A stretch of 64,000 bases of DNA, taken from NCBI GenBank assembly GCA_026120185.1, contig JANUWF010001631.1, positions 2,599,501 through 2,663,500 on the forward strand, written 5' to 3'. The notes beneath the pieces are model-generated. The model was given only the letters and a program-made list of their open reading frames with translations. It searched no databases and was not told where the DNA came from. The position numbers were made by a program, and so were the translations under genes. The stretch's first letter is position 1; every line of letters begins with the position of its first letter. Shown one piece after another: positions 11,882-23,050 of the stretch. Source of the DNA: Voacanga thouarsii (lineage: Eukaryota > Streptophyta > Magnoliopsida > Gentianales > Apocynaceae).

Positions 11882-14800
11882 CTATATGGAGGAGAGATCC
11901 TCATAAATAGTCTTGATACCTGGCCTTTCGGATACTGAGCGTATACAACGTAGAGCAATCCCAAGGACCTCCTTCATTCCCTTCTCAGCTGCAGGGATTC
12001 CCACCTCGGACACTAATGCAGCATCAAAACAATCTGATCCACGACCTTCTGCCACCATCAACCTCACCCAATCAGTCAAGTCAACTCCTCCATCTTCACC
12101 AGAAACAACATCACCAGCACACTTTCCAGTTAGTAGTTCCAGCAATATAACTCCAAAAGCATAAACATCAGACTTAAAGGTTGGGAGTGGCTTCTTAGAT
12201 GCAGCCAACTCTGGTGCACGATAACCTAACACCCCAGCATCAAGAATCTGCTCAATGGTGCCTGCCTGGGTCATGAGTCGGTGTAGACAGTAATCAGCAA
12301 CACGTGCGTTAAGATCCACTCCTTCTAACAGTATATTGGTTGCTTTAAGATTTCCATGTGGAACAGCACGGTCAAAATGGAGGTAATTCAGGCCACGTGC
12401 AACATCAACTGCAATTTTTAGTCTTTGTGCCCATGTTAGAAGTGGACCCTTTCTTCCAGGTCGATCTGTGTAAAAGTATCTTTTAGATAAAACACAGCAA
12501 GAAACAACCTAATTTGAAAGATTTAAAATAGAACGAACTATTTTCTTATTCTCCAGCACATCTGATGTGACTGTACAAGGTATGGTGTTCTGAATAGAAA
12601 TGTGCAAAGATATGAATTAAAGAGGCAAAAGCTTTTATCATATGCAAAAACTCTTGCCTAGATCCTATCTCCACAGAGTTTAGCGAATGCAACCGTGTGG
12701 TTTAAAATTCACACCAAGTTAAGATTTTTCCAGTCTTATAAGGATCTAGAGAGACATTTTTTGGAGGGAGCACTGAAAGATTATAAGAACCTAGGGGAGC
12801 ACAGCACCATCACTTGCACCATACACCTTTAGTCCCCCACACCCCAACCAAAAGATTAAACAAAAAAGGAGACAAAAAAATGTGCTAAAAATGAAGCCTT
12901 CAATGTCATGACAGAATGGAGGTAACTACAGTTTTCTCAGCAAACGGAATATGGCTAAGACAAAATAGCATAAAATGCTCAGATTGTATAGCATTTCATT
13001 TGGAAAAGCAATTAATCTTCAGAGGCCTGTGAAGCAAAAAACATATTTACCAATTTCTACTGATTGAACTGAGAGGGAGAGAGAAAAAAAAAAGGAACAG
13101 TATTCAGAGATAAGTCATGCATGAATGAGCACAATATTGAGGCCTCATGATCTGAGAAGCTTTCACTTTGCAAAGGATTAACCTCTATTTCAGTGCTGCA
13201 AGAGTGATTACTGTCAGAAATACACATGTGAGACAACTTAGAATATGGAACAAGACTCAGTTCAATCTATTATTGTAAATACTGGATTGTGCTCCCTTTC
13301 CATATTCTGGAATGATGCATTGTTAACAATCAGAATGAATAACCTATAGAGACTTCAAAACATCCTTTTGCCTAAATCATTGCACTCAATAAATGGGTAA
13401 ACACATAATCATATAAAAAACTGTGCTTTTTTTTTAAGTTCTCTACAAATTCCAAGTTGTCTAAAACCAGAAAGAAGAAAAAAAGACGAGTGTGAAAGTA
13501 TCATGATAAGCACAGAGAGCCAAACCTAAGAACATATTTATTCATCAACAGAAAAAACTGATTTCAGAAAAGGGAACAGGGAAACAGAAAGGGGGCATTG
13601 GGATTGGGGGGGAGGGGGACACAAACAAGAAATCTAAAAATAAAACAGAGTGTAAATTAGTAGATAAAAACAACAAACCAAAATTGAACAAATAGTGTAC
13701 CATATAGAAAACTTGCAAGACTTCCAGGAGAGATGTAATCTGAAAGAATTAGCTTTTCATGCTGTGTTGGCCCCCAATAGTAACCTCTTAAAGTCACAAC
13801 ATTTGGGTGCCTGATATTAGCAAACTTTTTAGCCTCTTTAGCAAAATCCTTTCTTTGCTTTGCCACTCCTTCTCTTAACCATTTTACAGTCATGAACAAC
13901 CCATTATCTAGTGTTGCCCTATAGGATGTCCCATGACTACTCCTTCCAAGGACTTCAGCTGGGGCCTTTGATAGTTCCTCAGGCGTAAATGAGATTGTAT
14001 CATCAAGAAAGTACAACTCACCAGCCAGACGATCTGGGGACCTAACGTCCAATCTAGCAAGACTCTCAGTAGTGTAGGAATCTCCAGATTCTGGTGACCA
14101 AGAAAAGTGGCTAGCCTTTGAGGGGGAGAGACCAGTTATAGCTGCCATTTTCTCATCAGGACTAATAATCTCAGAAGATGATCCTTTTCGTGAAGTCATA
14201 ATGTCCTCCGCTGATACTACCATACCCCCAACACTATCTCTTCCACCAATGGTTGACATATTTTTTGGGGCTTGGCAACGGATGTCTTTGCTTGTTACTG
14301 TTGGCAGAGGCCTCCTTGATATGCGCTTGTAATGAAAAAGAATGGTAAGCAGTATAAGAATGACAACAGCAACCACACAAGCAATGATGATTACCACTTT
14401 GATAATTGTTTTCATTGGTCTCTTTTTTGAATTTCTGCCCGGAACATGGTCTGACCCAGCTGGAGCATTTGGAAATTTTAGTGCTGAATTGCCAGGGTAG
14501 AAAGAAGAGTGAGGAAATTTTCTCAAATTTTCTGGGACAACCCCTGAAAGATCATTGAATGATGCATTAAAGCTTTGGAGACTATCAGGTAAGTTCTTTG
14601 GCAATGGACCACTAAATTTGTTCTGTGAAATGTCCAGAGAATCTAGTGACTTGATATCACCAATAGAAATTGGAATAGAACCAGAAAAATTATTTCCAGC
14701 AATATTCAGCACTTGAAGTCCAAATAAAGATCCAAATCCATCAGGAAAAAATCCACTAAGTTGATTATGAGAAAGATCAAGAACTTGAAGTTTTGATTCA

Positions 14801-16435
14801 TTAGATAGAGGAGGAGAAAAATCAATACTTCCAACTAGAATGTTTCTCTGTAAGTGAATTTCTTGAAGCGTGGGTACTATAAATAGAGTAGCCAAAAGAG
14901 ATCCTCCTAAGCGGTTGGAACTGAGATCTAGGACAGCAAGCTTAGAAAACTGCGTGATGACTTTGGGAAGGGAACCACTCAAGGTATTATGTGAGATGTT
15001 TAGGTAATTCAAGCGCAAAAACTGAGCAGTTACCTCAGGGATGGACCCAGTCAAACAATTTTGGCTGAGATCAAGAATTTCAATGTTTCCCCATTTTAGC
15101 ATCCTGGTCAAGTTTCCCTCAAATTGGTTATTTGATAAGTCCAGTACTACACAACTTCCCGTCAGCAATGGAAGTTCACCAGAAAGGGCATTTGAGGAGA
15201 GATTAAGTGCATGCAATGTCGTTGATGTTATCATACCAACTGGTCCTGCAAAAGGAAATTCGCAAGTCAATCACAGGAAGCAAAATGAGAATAGAACCTG
15301 TGTTGCAGCTCAAATTAATACCATTTAATCCTGTTGACTACTACAAAAATAAACTCTTTAAGAGCATATGGAGATGGACAGTACCTGTGAGGCTGTTGCT
15401 GCTCAAATCCAACTCAGTTAGAACAAAAGCATCACCTTTCAAAAGGTCATTAGGAATGAATCCTGAAAACATGTTATTACTGAGTTTGAGGATTTCAAGC
15501 TCATATACAAAATTAAAACCCGGTAACTCCCCAGATAGCTGATTGTAGCTCAAATCCAAAACCTTCAAGTTTTGGAATGCTTCTGCCTCACCTACAAGTG
15601 ATCCTGTTAGCTGGTTATGGCTTAGATTCAAATATTTGACAGACATTCCAGGTAAAAGCTTCTGCGGCTCAGTAGCAGAACTCACTAGCAAATTGCTACT
15701 AAAATCAACATGGATTGCAGAAGTAAGCAACAAGAATTCAGGATCAATGTTACCATCAAACTTATTTCCATGCAAATCAAGCAACTCAAGATTAGTCATC
15801 AGCTCAAACCCTTTTGGGATTTTCTGTGTAAACCCATTAAGTGACAGATTAAGAGACACCAAACTCGTCAACCTCAGCAAGGACAGTGGCAAGAGCCCAG
15901 AGAAGGAGTTGTGACTGAAGTCCAGAGATTGGATTGACCGAAGCCCCGAAATGGTATCGGGTATCGAGCCAGAAAAGGTGTTCCCTGACAATGAAAGATT
16001 CTTCAAGCTGCCTACTTTACCAATCCCAGGTGGCAGAGTTGAGAAGAACAGGTTTTCAGATAAATCCAGATACTCAAGGCTCTTGAAATCACCAATGTTT
16101 CTGGGCAGTTTCCCAGTAATAGAGTTGTTTGAGAGAGAAAGCTTAACAAGCCTTGTAAGATTAGAGAATACACTTAAATCCACATCTGCCGACAGACCAA
16201 GGTTGTCAAGGACAACGGCGGCAACATTGCCACCATTACACATAATACCATTCCAAGATGACGGACACCCATTGAAGTCAATGGATTCGTCATTCCATGA
16301 CTGGAGTACATAACCAGTTGGATCATGCTTAATTCCTTTCTTAAACTCGAGCAGTGCCAATATGTCCTGGGAAGGAAGCTGCCCCAAAGCAGATACTAAA
16401 CAAAGTGCGAAGGCATAAATACTAATTAGCTTCAT
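11882..16435 (-). CDS. GHR1: GHR1-like LRR receptor-like pseudokinase (three exons)
   Basis: Exons on minus: 16435-15385, 15245-13701, 12465-11882 (1051+1545+584 nt = 1059 aa plus TAG). Both introns (139 and 1235 bp) have GT-AG ends and join in frame. Start chosen at Met 16435, giving a signal peptide ending near ALG/Q; an in-frame Met 27 bp upstream (16462) is possible. Order: signal peptide 1-19; LRRNT with GCPSSWNGIMC near 50-60; about 20 leucine-rich repeats to ~600; one membrane span ~630-654; juxtamembrane Ser-rich region with RKGSSSEI; kinase-like domain ~775 to the end. The VAIK lysine is present (TVKWL, K805), but HRD is HGN (902-904), the glycine loop is GRSSHGTSY and DFG is DYC. 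A catalytically dead kinase is therefore expected, as known for Arabidopsis GHR1, a plasma-membrane regulator of guard-cell SLAC1 and stomatal closure. Length and sequence fit that family closely. No frameshift or stop seen; it looks functional. Confidence 0.93.
12466..13700 (-). other. Intron 2 of the GHR1-like gene
   Basis: Bounded by GTACACTATTT on the donor side (13700) and TTTTACACAG on the acceptor side (12466). It interrupts the codon for Asp866 after its first base, just after the FLY of the kinase-like N-lobe. I see no coding sequence or transposon signature in it, only homopolymer runs. Confidence 0.88.
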
Positions 16436-17290
16436 ACTATCCCCAAACGATACTTCACCCAAGCGATAGACAAACAGAGCCCCAGGAATCCAAATGAAAT
16501 AATTTATGCTTCTGATGTCGAATCCAAAGAAATCACACCAATTTTACACCCTTCAAGAGAAATGCCCAACTGGAACATAAGCAAAATTAGCTCCAAGAAG
16601 ATAAACTTCATAGAAAAACCAAATGAGCCCCAAGTCAAAAGACCCAAAATCAAAATCTAGAAATAAAAAAGCTATCAACTGATGTTCAAACCGTCAGCGG
16701 AAGGACATTTTCATCAAACAACAGCTTTTAATCTCAGAAGGGCAAAGCAATCCTTTTAAACAGCAGAAAGAGAGTGAACCAAATTCTATCCAAACTTATA
16801 CGCATTCCACTGATTCTCCTATAGAAGATGAAGACGAATAGCACAAAAAAGACCAACAAAACCAATTCTAAGCTACACCAAGAAATGTTCCAGCAACACT
16901 ATCTGAATTAGAGCAATACCTGACAGAAAGAAACCACAAAAAACTGCGTCCATTTTAGAGATCCAGACACAAAGATAGCAGCATTTTCTCATCAAGCATT
17001 CCCCATTGTAACCGAAAATGTAGCTCACTCAAAACACTCTGAGATTTGCTTACATATACCAAAAGAATTCCTGTAGTAGTCCTTTGGAACTGAACTCAGA
17101 GCCTAGAGCCACTAAGATGACGAAAAAGATCCTCAAATCTGCATTCAAAATGCATTAAATCCAGTTAAAAACGAATGGACCCAGCAAAGCTTTGGGCTTT
17201 ATAAACCGTAATAGCGTGCAGCAAGCTTCCAGAGACAAAAAAGCCTCTAAAAGTTACAATCCAAAACCCGACTGTTTCGCTATACTATTA
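16436..17290 (-). promoter_or_regulatory. Upstream region of the GHR1-like gene
   Basis: No ORF or repeat of note. On minus, GGTTTATAAAGCCC (about 17193-17206) contains a TATA-like TTTATAAA, which would give a 5' leader of about 740 nt if used; a leader intron is possible but I cannot place one. The TATA core is palindromic, so it does not itself give direction. Confidence 0.3.
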
Positions 17291-18704
17291 AATGAAGAAC
17301 AACGGAAAAGGAAAAACCCACAAAGTAATATGCCTTTGTCTCATCCAAACTTCCCAAGTTCGTAATCCCTCAACAACTTTAGCAGCAACGAACCATAACA
17401 TTAGATTTGAGGATACTAGAGAAATAAAGTATGACGGAGAAAAAGATTTTAAAAATAATGTTATAAATTTTAAATGATTTTTAAAAGATAAAATTTAAAA
17501 TTTAAGTATGTTTTAAAAGAAATTTACACAAATTTTCAAAAAAAGAAAAATTTAACCTTTTTATAAATTTTTGAGTGGAATGCCACCTTCCCTTGAATCC
17601 CTCCTTGAATCTATAAGAAAATAATTTTCCTTAAAAAAAATAACAATCGCGGTCTTTATTTCTCTCTCAAAAGACGAGGTAGGCAACCCAATTTTAATGC
17701 CAGTAATAATTTTCCTCCCTTTTATGCTTTGGAATTATCTTGGAGAGTTGTGTGAGCCATTTCATTCTTTAAAGGTTTAATAATCCAAAGTAATAAAAGC
17801 GGGAAATGGAATGTGTTTTTTACTTATTTGTCAGTAAATGAAGAATTTTGCCCGCCAAAAAGTTGAGAATCTTTGCATGGTGGACGTCAAGAGTATTTAT
17901 TAAATCTTGTTTTCTGAGATTGTTTAGCGTTCCGTCTCATGGGAAGTGATGCTAATAGTGAAGTTCGTGTACTGAAGCAGTATGGGGGCCTGTGGCCGGT
18001 GAGGGACATGCTATGGTGGGCCCTACAACTGCCCCCTTGACTAGGGTTCGGTGATGCGTCTCCTCTGCTTACCTTTTTTGAGACGGAATGAAAGTGTTAT
18101 TGTCATCGAGTTGAAATACAGAGTGGCGAAGTAGGTGAAGAGGTAATCACGGGCGAAGAGCTTCCACTGATGGGTCCAAATTTCCAGCCAAAGAAAATGA
18201 AAAAGACTACTGGGCTCCAAATGGATATGATTTGTTAGCGAAGACCAATTATGTACGGCCATCTCAAAAAATGGTATTCGTTTTTGGAATTATATGCAAC
18301 TTTTATTCAGGATAATACTTTTTTCGTCTTAGGTTAAAAATTTTTTATTTTTATTATATTAAAATATTTATCAATTTTATAAATTTATAATATATTTATT
18401 ATATATATTTTTAATTTATTCCCTTTTTAATTACTCAATAAATATTTAATTCATTAAACATGTGTATATTCTCAATCTAATTAATAAAAGTTTATTTTAT
18501 TCAGAAATATAATAATTTTTTTCTATTATAATTATATAAATTTTAATAATTTCTTAATCTGTGAATCATTTACTATATTGACATCTTTTTTAGAATGTGA
18601 AGAATATTTATTAAAAGAAAATAATTGGATAAATTATTAGTAATATATATATACATAAATAATTTAAAAAATCTTATAATAAGAATATTTTAATTATTAT
18701 TAGA
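17291..18704. other. Intergenic AT-rich DNA
   Basis: No gene supported. The 73-codon minus-strand frame at 18041-18262 and the 61-codon frame at 17292-17477 show no known motif. From about 18290 the sequence becomes very AT-rich up to the TIR element at 18705. Confidence 0.55.
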
Positions 18705-20000
18705 TAGGGGTGTGCCTTATTCAATTTTTGTCTTATGGGTTGTTTATTGGGTTTCCAACTCGTGAAAAAAAAAATGCCCAATAACTTCTTCTGGCTCACT
18801 TGTTCAACAAAAAAATGGGAGAAATCCTTTTCTCGTGATTTGAAGTGAGAAAGAGAAGAAAAACAGGAGAGGAGTCACAGAACTAAGCAAAACACAGCCT
18901 TGTACAGCTGTGTTAAAATTAATGATTGAGGGATCAAATCGTATCCATTTCACCTCAAATCTGAACCTATGTTTGAAGACATCTTGTTTCACAATTCTTT
19001 AGTAAATATCAAGCGTTGATGGCTTAATATTAAGAGCAATTTGGGTTTGGACAACAGCAGCTTTTTTTGGTGATTTCTCTGCAATTCTCTTAATTTTTCA
19101 TTATCATCTCTTGATGCATATGCTCTTCCAAGATCATATTTTTAGTTGTTATGATTGAAACTTGGATTGCAATCCTATTTTGTTGATAGTGGAGCTTTGG
19201 TGGTGGGCCTAGGGGTCCTATAGTTTTTCCACTTAATTTTGGAGAGGTTCCACATAAAAATTGTTTATGTCTCTTGTATGTAGTTGTATTTCTTGCTTCA
19301 ATTTATTGTTGTCATTCCTTTTTTGTGCTCCTGGTGTTTATTTGGTTTTCGGTTTGGTTTTTAGTTTTGAAATTCGATTTTTTTTTTAAATCGAACCGAA
19401 TCGAAATTTAAAGAAAATCAATAGAATCAAATCGAACCAAAATTTCGATTCGGTTCGGTTGTAAACCGAATTTAATTACTTTATTTAGTAGATATATTAA
19501 TCTAATATAAATTTAAATTCAAACAAGTAAAGTTTAATATAAATTACAATTCAAACCTAATATAAAATGTAATATAAATTAAAGTTCAACATTTTAAAAA
19601 TTTGGGACAAACATTTTAGCAGAAAGTTTTGATTACGAATGCAAATTGTAAAAATAAAGATCTTAAACTCAATTACCAATGGTTTTATTTTGGACACAAG
19701 CAAACTAAACCGAACTGAAATAATCGAAATCGAGTAGATTTTTTTTAAAATCATAATTTATATAATTAATTAATTAACAACATTTTAGTATTAATTATAT
19801 ATTTAAAATTTTAAAAATATAATTTGATTTTTTAGTTTTTCGATTTTTTATTTTAGAAAATCAAAAATCGAACATAATTTTTATATAAACTCTAAAATCG
19901 AACCGAACCTACCCGAATTTCATTTAAACCGAATCGAAAATCGAAATTGGGACCGATTCAATTCGATTTTTCGATTCAAACCGAATAATGAACACCCCTA
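18705..20000. mobile_element. Non-autonomous TIR element with TAGGGGTGT ends
   Basis: The left end TAGGGGTGTGCCTTATTC (18705-18722) and the reverse complement of the right end, TAGGGGTGTTCATTATTC (20000-19983), agree at 16 of 18 positions, which makes a 1.30-kb TIR-bounded unit. The right half (19340-20000) is packed with inverted and direct copies of TCGGTTCGG / CCGAACCGA, a composition seen in widespread plant MITE-like repeats ending ACACCCCTA. There is no transposase. A target duplication longer than TA is not apparent, so the superfamily is left open. The two ends could belong to two related elements rather than one. Confidence 0.5.
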
Positions 20001-20901
20001 CCTTTTATATTAATTCAAGTGTGGGATGTTGAACAAAAATAGTATCAAAGCCTTGTTGGTGCTTTATGAATTTGCTTGATTGAAATATGGAGCTCAACTC
20101 AAGTAAGATTATCTATTTAAATGTGACTAATTATCATAAATAGAATGGTAAAATGAGAGACATGATTCTTGTGAGAGGGTTTAGTCACTTGCTTATGTTT
20201 GGTAATAAGTCTAAGTCTAAATTTGATATAGATGGGCTTTTGGACATGAACAAACATGTACTTATATTATGTAATGGTGTGACAATAACGTTCTAAATCA
20301 CATAAATAATGAAATTGATGCTAAAGTTCTGTGACAGAAACTTGAGAAGACATATGTCTCAAAAATTAATAATGACAAGTTGTTTCTACTTAAACAAAAA
20401 ATGTACTTGCGATATAAAGATAGAATTTCGATAAATGATCATGTAAATGAATTTCAAGGTATTGTTGATCAGTTGGCAAATGAAGGGGTAAAGTTTGATG
20501 ATGAAATCTTGGGTTGTGTCTACTGAATACTTTTCCTAATGCTTGGGATACTTTTCGGACCTCATATACTAGTACTGCTCCTAATCGTGAGGGGTTTAGA
20601 GTTTGCTATAAGTGGTATTCTCAATGAATAAGTTATAAAAAAGACTCCAAGTACAGCTTCATCTCCCAAACTTTAAAGCTCTAGTTAGCAAAGACAGGGG
20701 GAGAAATAAGAACAAAAATTAGAAAAATATAAACAAGAAGAGAAGTAAACCTAGGTCAAGGTATAAGGATCTTATATGTTATTATTGTGGCAAGGAGTAC
20801 ATCAAGAAAAACTGTTTCAAGTGGAAAAGAAAGAATAAGAGCAATGACAATAATCATGAGAAGAAAGAAGAAATGGAAACCATGTTATTACCATTATTAT
20901 T
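20001..20901 (+). mobile_element. TNT1/Tork-like copia remnant (PBS plus broken gag), cut by the CACTA insertion
   Basis: AGTATCAAAGCC (20041-20052) resembles a copia primer-binding site and follows a short LTR-end remnant. Downstream, plus-strand frames with several stops and frame changes show a gag capsid region: the NNDKLFLLKQKMYLRYKD stretch (about 20365-20420), NDHVNEFQGIVDQLANEG, then NAWDTFRTSYTSTAPN. A zinc-knuckle relative CYYCGKEYIKKNC follows near 20775-20815, with Tyr in place of the His ligand. The reading ends abruptly at the CACTA terminus at 20902, and the rest of the element is not in the window. Decayed and non-functional. Confidence 0.75.
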
Positions 20902-20949
20902 CACTACAAAAAAAGGGCAAATGCGAAGAAAGTTAATACAACGGTCACA

Positions 20950-21330
20950 AAGCCGTCGTGATAGGCTAATATATACGACGGTTATGTAACCATCATATTA
21001 AATAGACCTAATACGACGGTTATGTCATAACCATCGTATTAATTCAACAACATACGACTGTTTACACAAATTGTTATAATTGTTAAAACCTAATACGCCG
21101 GTTATTTTAAACCGTTGTATATTACAGGACTGATACAACAGTTATTTCTAACCTTCTTATTTTGTTAACAAAATCGTGGCTGATATTATTTTCTATGTCT
21201 AATATGATGGTTTGGTACTATCGTATAGGTCAAGTAATAAGACGACACTTTGAATCGTCATTTGTATTATATTTATTACCACGGTTTTCAATTGAACCGT
21301 CGTTTATAACATCCTAATAGATGGTCATAG
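20950..21330. repeat. CACTA subterminal hairpin repeats, distal cluster
   Basis: At least eight motif copies in alternating orientation, such as ATACGACGGTTATG followed by CATAACCATCGTATT at 21012-21045, each pair able to fold as a short hairpin. Copies become less regular toward 21330. Confidence 0.8.
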
Positions 21331-21982
21331 CCGTCATTTGTAGTCTATTTATAATAAAATCATTAAAAAATAATTCAACTTTTATTTGATTATTTTCAAA
21401 TGTGATCACAATACTTTTGGTAATGATTTTAATAGATCTAACGGTTGGATCATTGGTTTAATATCCTTGCATATGTAATTGCATTAGGTTTTCTTACTAT
21501 TATATAGACATTAACCCGAAAATATGGTAAAATAAAGCAAATGACATTCAAATTTGGTCATGAACTTATTTCAACTTTACAAATACATCTAATTGTTAGG
21601 TCATTGATTTGTCAATTAAAATTTTGTAAACATATTAAGTTGTCGTATATTTGTATTAAAGAGCTAAAATGGAATTTCATTTAATTATTAATTATTCTAT
21701 TATATGTTTATATACACCATAATATATCCTTCATTGATTAGTGAGTCTTAAATTAATATGTTACATAACACAATTATAAATAAATTTTCAATTACGAACA
21801 TACATATATGTGTATGCATACATATATATATATATATATAATTTAATATTAATTCTATCTTAATTATTAATTAATTCATACATAGACATTGTATGTAAAT
21901 AATTATTATTATAAAAGTAAAATTTATATAATTTTATTTATCACATTAGTAATACACATATAGTTGTCACATTAGTAACATT

Positions 21983-21984
<2 letters not shown>

Positions 21985-22023
<39 letters not shown>
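21985..22023. repeat. (AT)n microsatellite
   Basis: Pure AT tract in the spacer between the two CACTA subterminal clusters; a shorter AT run lies at 21823-21841. Confidence 0.92.
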
Positions 22024-22029
<6 letters not shown>

Positions 22030-22079
22030 TATAAATAAAAATATGTCTCAAGTAAAAAATGTGGGTTTTTTGTTTAATA

Positions 22080-22290
22080 ATCTAATACGACGGATATGTT
22101 GTAACCGTCGTATTTGGTGACCTTAATACGACGGTTATGATGGTTATGATGTAACCATCGTATTAGATTATTAAACGTTGTAACCGTCGTATTTGGTGAC
22201 CTTAATATGACGGTTATGATGGTTATGATGTAACCGTCGTATTTGTTTACTTTAATATGACAGTTACGAACCATCGTATATGTAATTTAA
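22080..22290. repeat. CACTA subterminal repeats, proximal cluster with a 79-bp tandem duplication
   Basis: The same TACGACGGTTATG family. A 79-bp unit starting GTTGTAACCGTCG at 22098 is repeated directly at 22177 with a few substitutions, so the cluster grew by tandem duplication. Confidence 0.8.
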
Positions 22291-22643
22291 ACCCCAGATA
22301 TTTCGGACACATTTAATATGCCTTCATTTTTCCCTTCTGCCATTTTCACTGAAGAAAAAAGCCTTTTCTGCTTTTGTGTTGCGACGGCTGCATTTTTCCT
22401 ATTCTCTTCTCAGCGCGATTCCGTCTTCTCCACCGTGATTCCTTCTTCTCTGGCGTATTGTTTCCATTTTGCTTCGACGATGCAGCACCATCAGTTTTCT
22501 CTTTTTTTGCTTCTCCGACGCCTCGTTTTTCCCTTTTTGGCTTCTCCGGCGCTCACTTGCGTTTTGCCTATTTCTTCTTCGGTGCAATTCCTTCTTCTCC
22601 GGTGAGCTCTGGTATTGCACTCATATTTGTGTTATGTTATAAT
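22291..22643 (+). other. Pyrimidine-rich segment, possible 5' leader of the CACTA transposase transcript
   Basis: C/T-rich sequence directly inside the subterminal repeats, with a candidate splice donor CCG/GTGAGCT near 22600. It is open in several overlapping frames on both strands (22318-22605, 22374-22688, 22399-22620), which reflects composition. None has a recognisable domain. A leader exon is the likeliest reading because CACTA transposase genes start behind such repeats. Confidence 0.3.
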
Positions 22644-22648
22644 AATGT

Positions 22649-23050
22649 TGTTACCCCTAAGGGCATTTTCCTGTATTTTGACTTATGACAAACATTGATA
22701 AGGACTAACTCGTGTGACTTACATGTGATAAGACATGTTTGACCCAATTCTTTCAAGGCATGCAAATAAAGTTGCTAAGTAGCTTTTAAGGAAATGGAAT
22801 CCAAAGTGGTGATTGATCAAGAACAACTTCAACCTAAGTCAACCTAAGAGCTCATAAGATCATGAAGTCCTTGAGAAAGAACTTTAGTCTAGAAATTGTT
22901 TTGTTAAGGTATTTTGTGTAAATTCCTATGTCTTCTTTATTTTATAATTCAATTTATTTCTACCTTGAAGCACACAAGCAAAAAGATTTTAAAGTATTAA
23001 GTCTTCAGGATTTTGGATTGAATAATTTGGATGGCTTTGCATCCAAATAC
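22649..23050 (+). repeat. Sirevirus 5' LTR, first part
   Basis: Collinear with 57034-57426 of the 3' LTR. It is interrupted after CCAAATAC by the copia-2 element; the last five bases AATAC are that element's target duplication. The LTR resumes at 43289. Confidence 0.92.

Larger units (their letters stand above)
20902..22643 (+). mobile_element. Left arm of a CACTA (En/Spm) transposon
   Basis: Begins CACTACAAAAAAAGGGCAAA, the typical CACTA terminus, directly inside the copia gag remnant. Behind it are many inverted and direct copies of a TACGACGGTTATG / CATAACCGTCGTA motif (20950-21330 and 22080-22290), the subterminal repeats expected for transposase binding. Between them is AT-rich DNA with two AT microsatellites. 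A Sirevirus insertion at 22649 separates this arm from what I take to be the interior (58343 to about 61660), which has CACTA coding remnants on the same strand. No opposite CACTA end is seen in the window. Confidence 0.8.

Noticed and set aside
13657..15270. Treating the GHR1-like gene as two separate genes or as truncated
   Set aside because: Frames ending at 15341 and 13657 run into introns; GT-AG sites at 15384/15246 and 13700/12466 join all three exons in phase to a full-length protein.
15041..16313. Plus-strand frames of 92-120 codons over the receptor gene
   Set aside because: They are antisense shadows of the LRR exons, with no independent motif.
22318..22688. Two overlapping plus frames rich in Phe/Ser/Leu as possible membrane proteins
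   Set aside because: They result from a pyrimidine-rich stretch that is open in several frames; no domain, and cut by the Sirevirus LTR.
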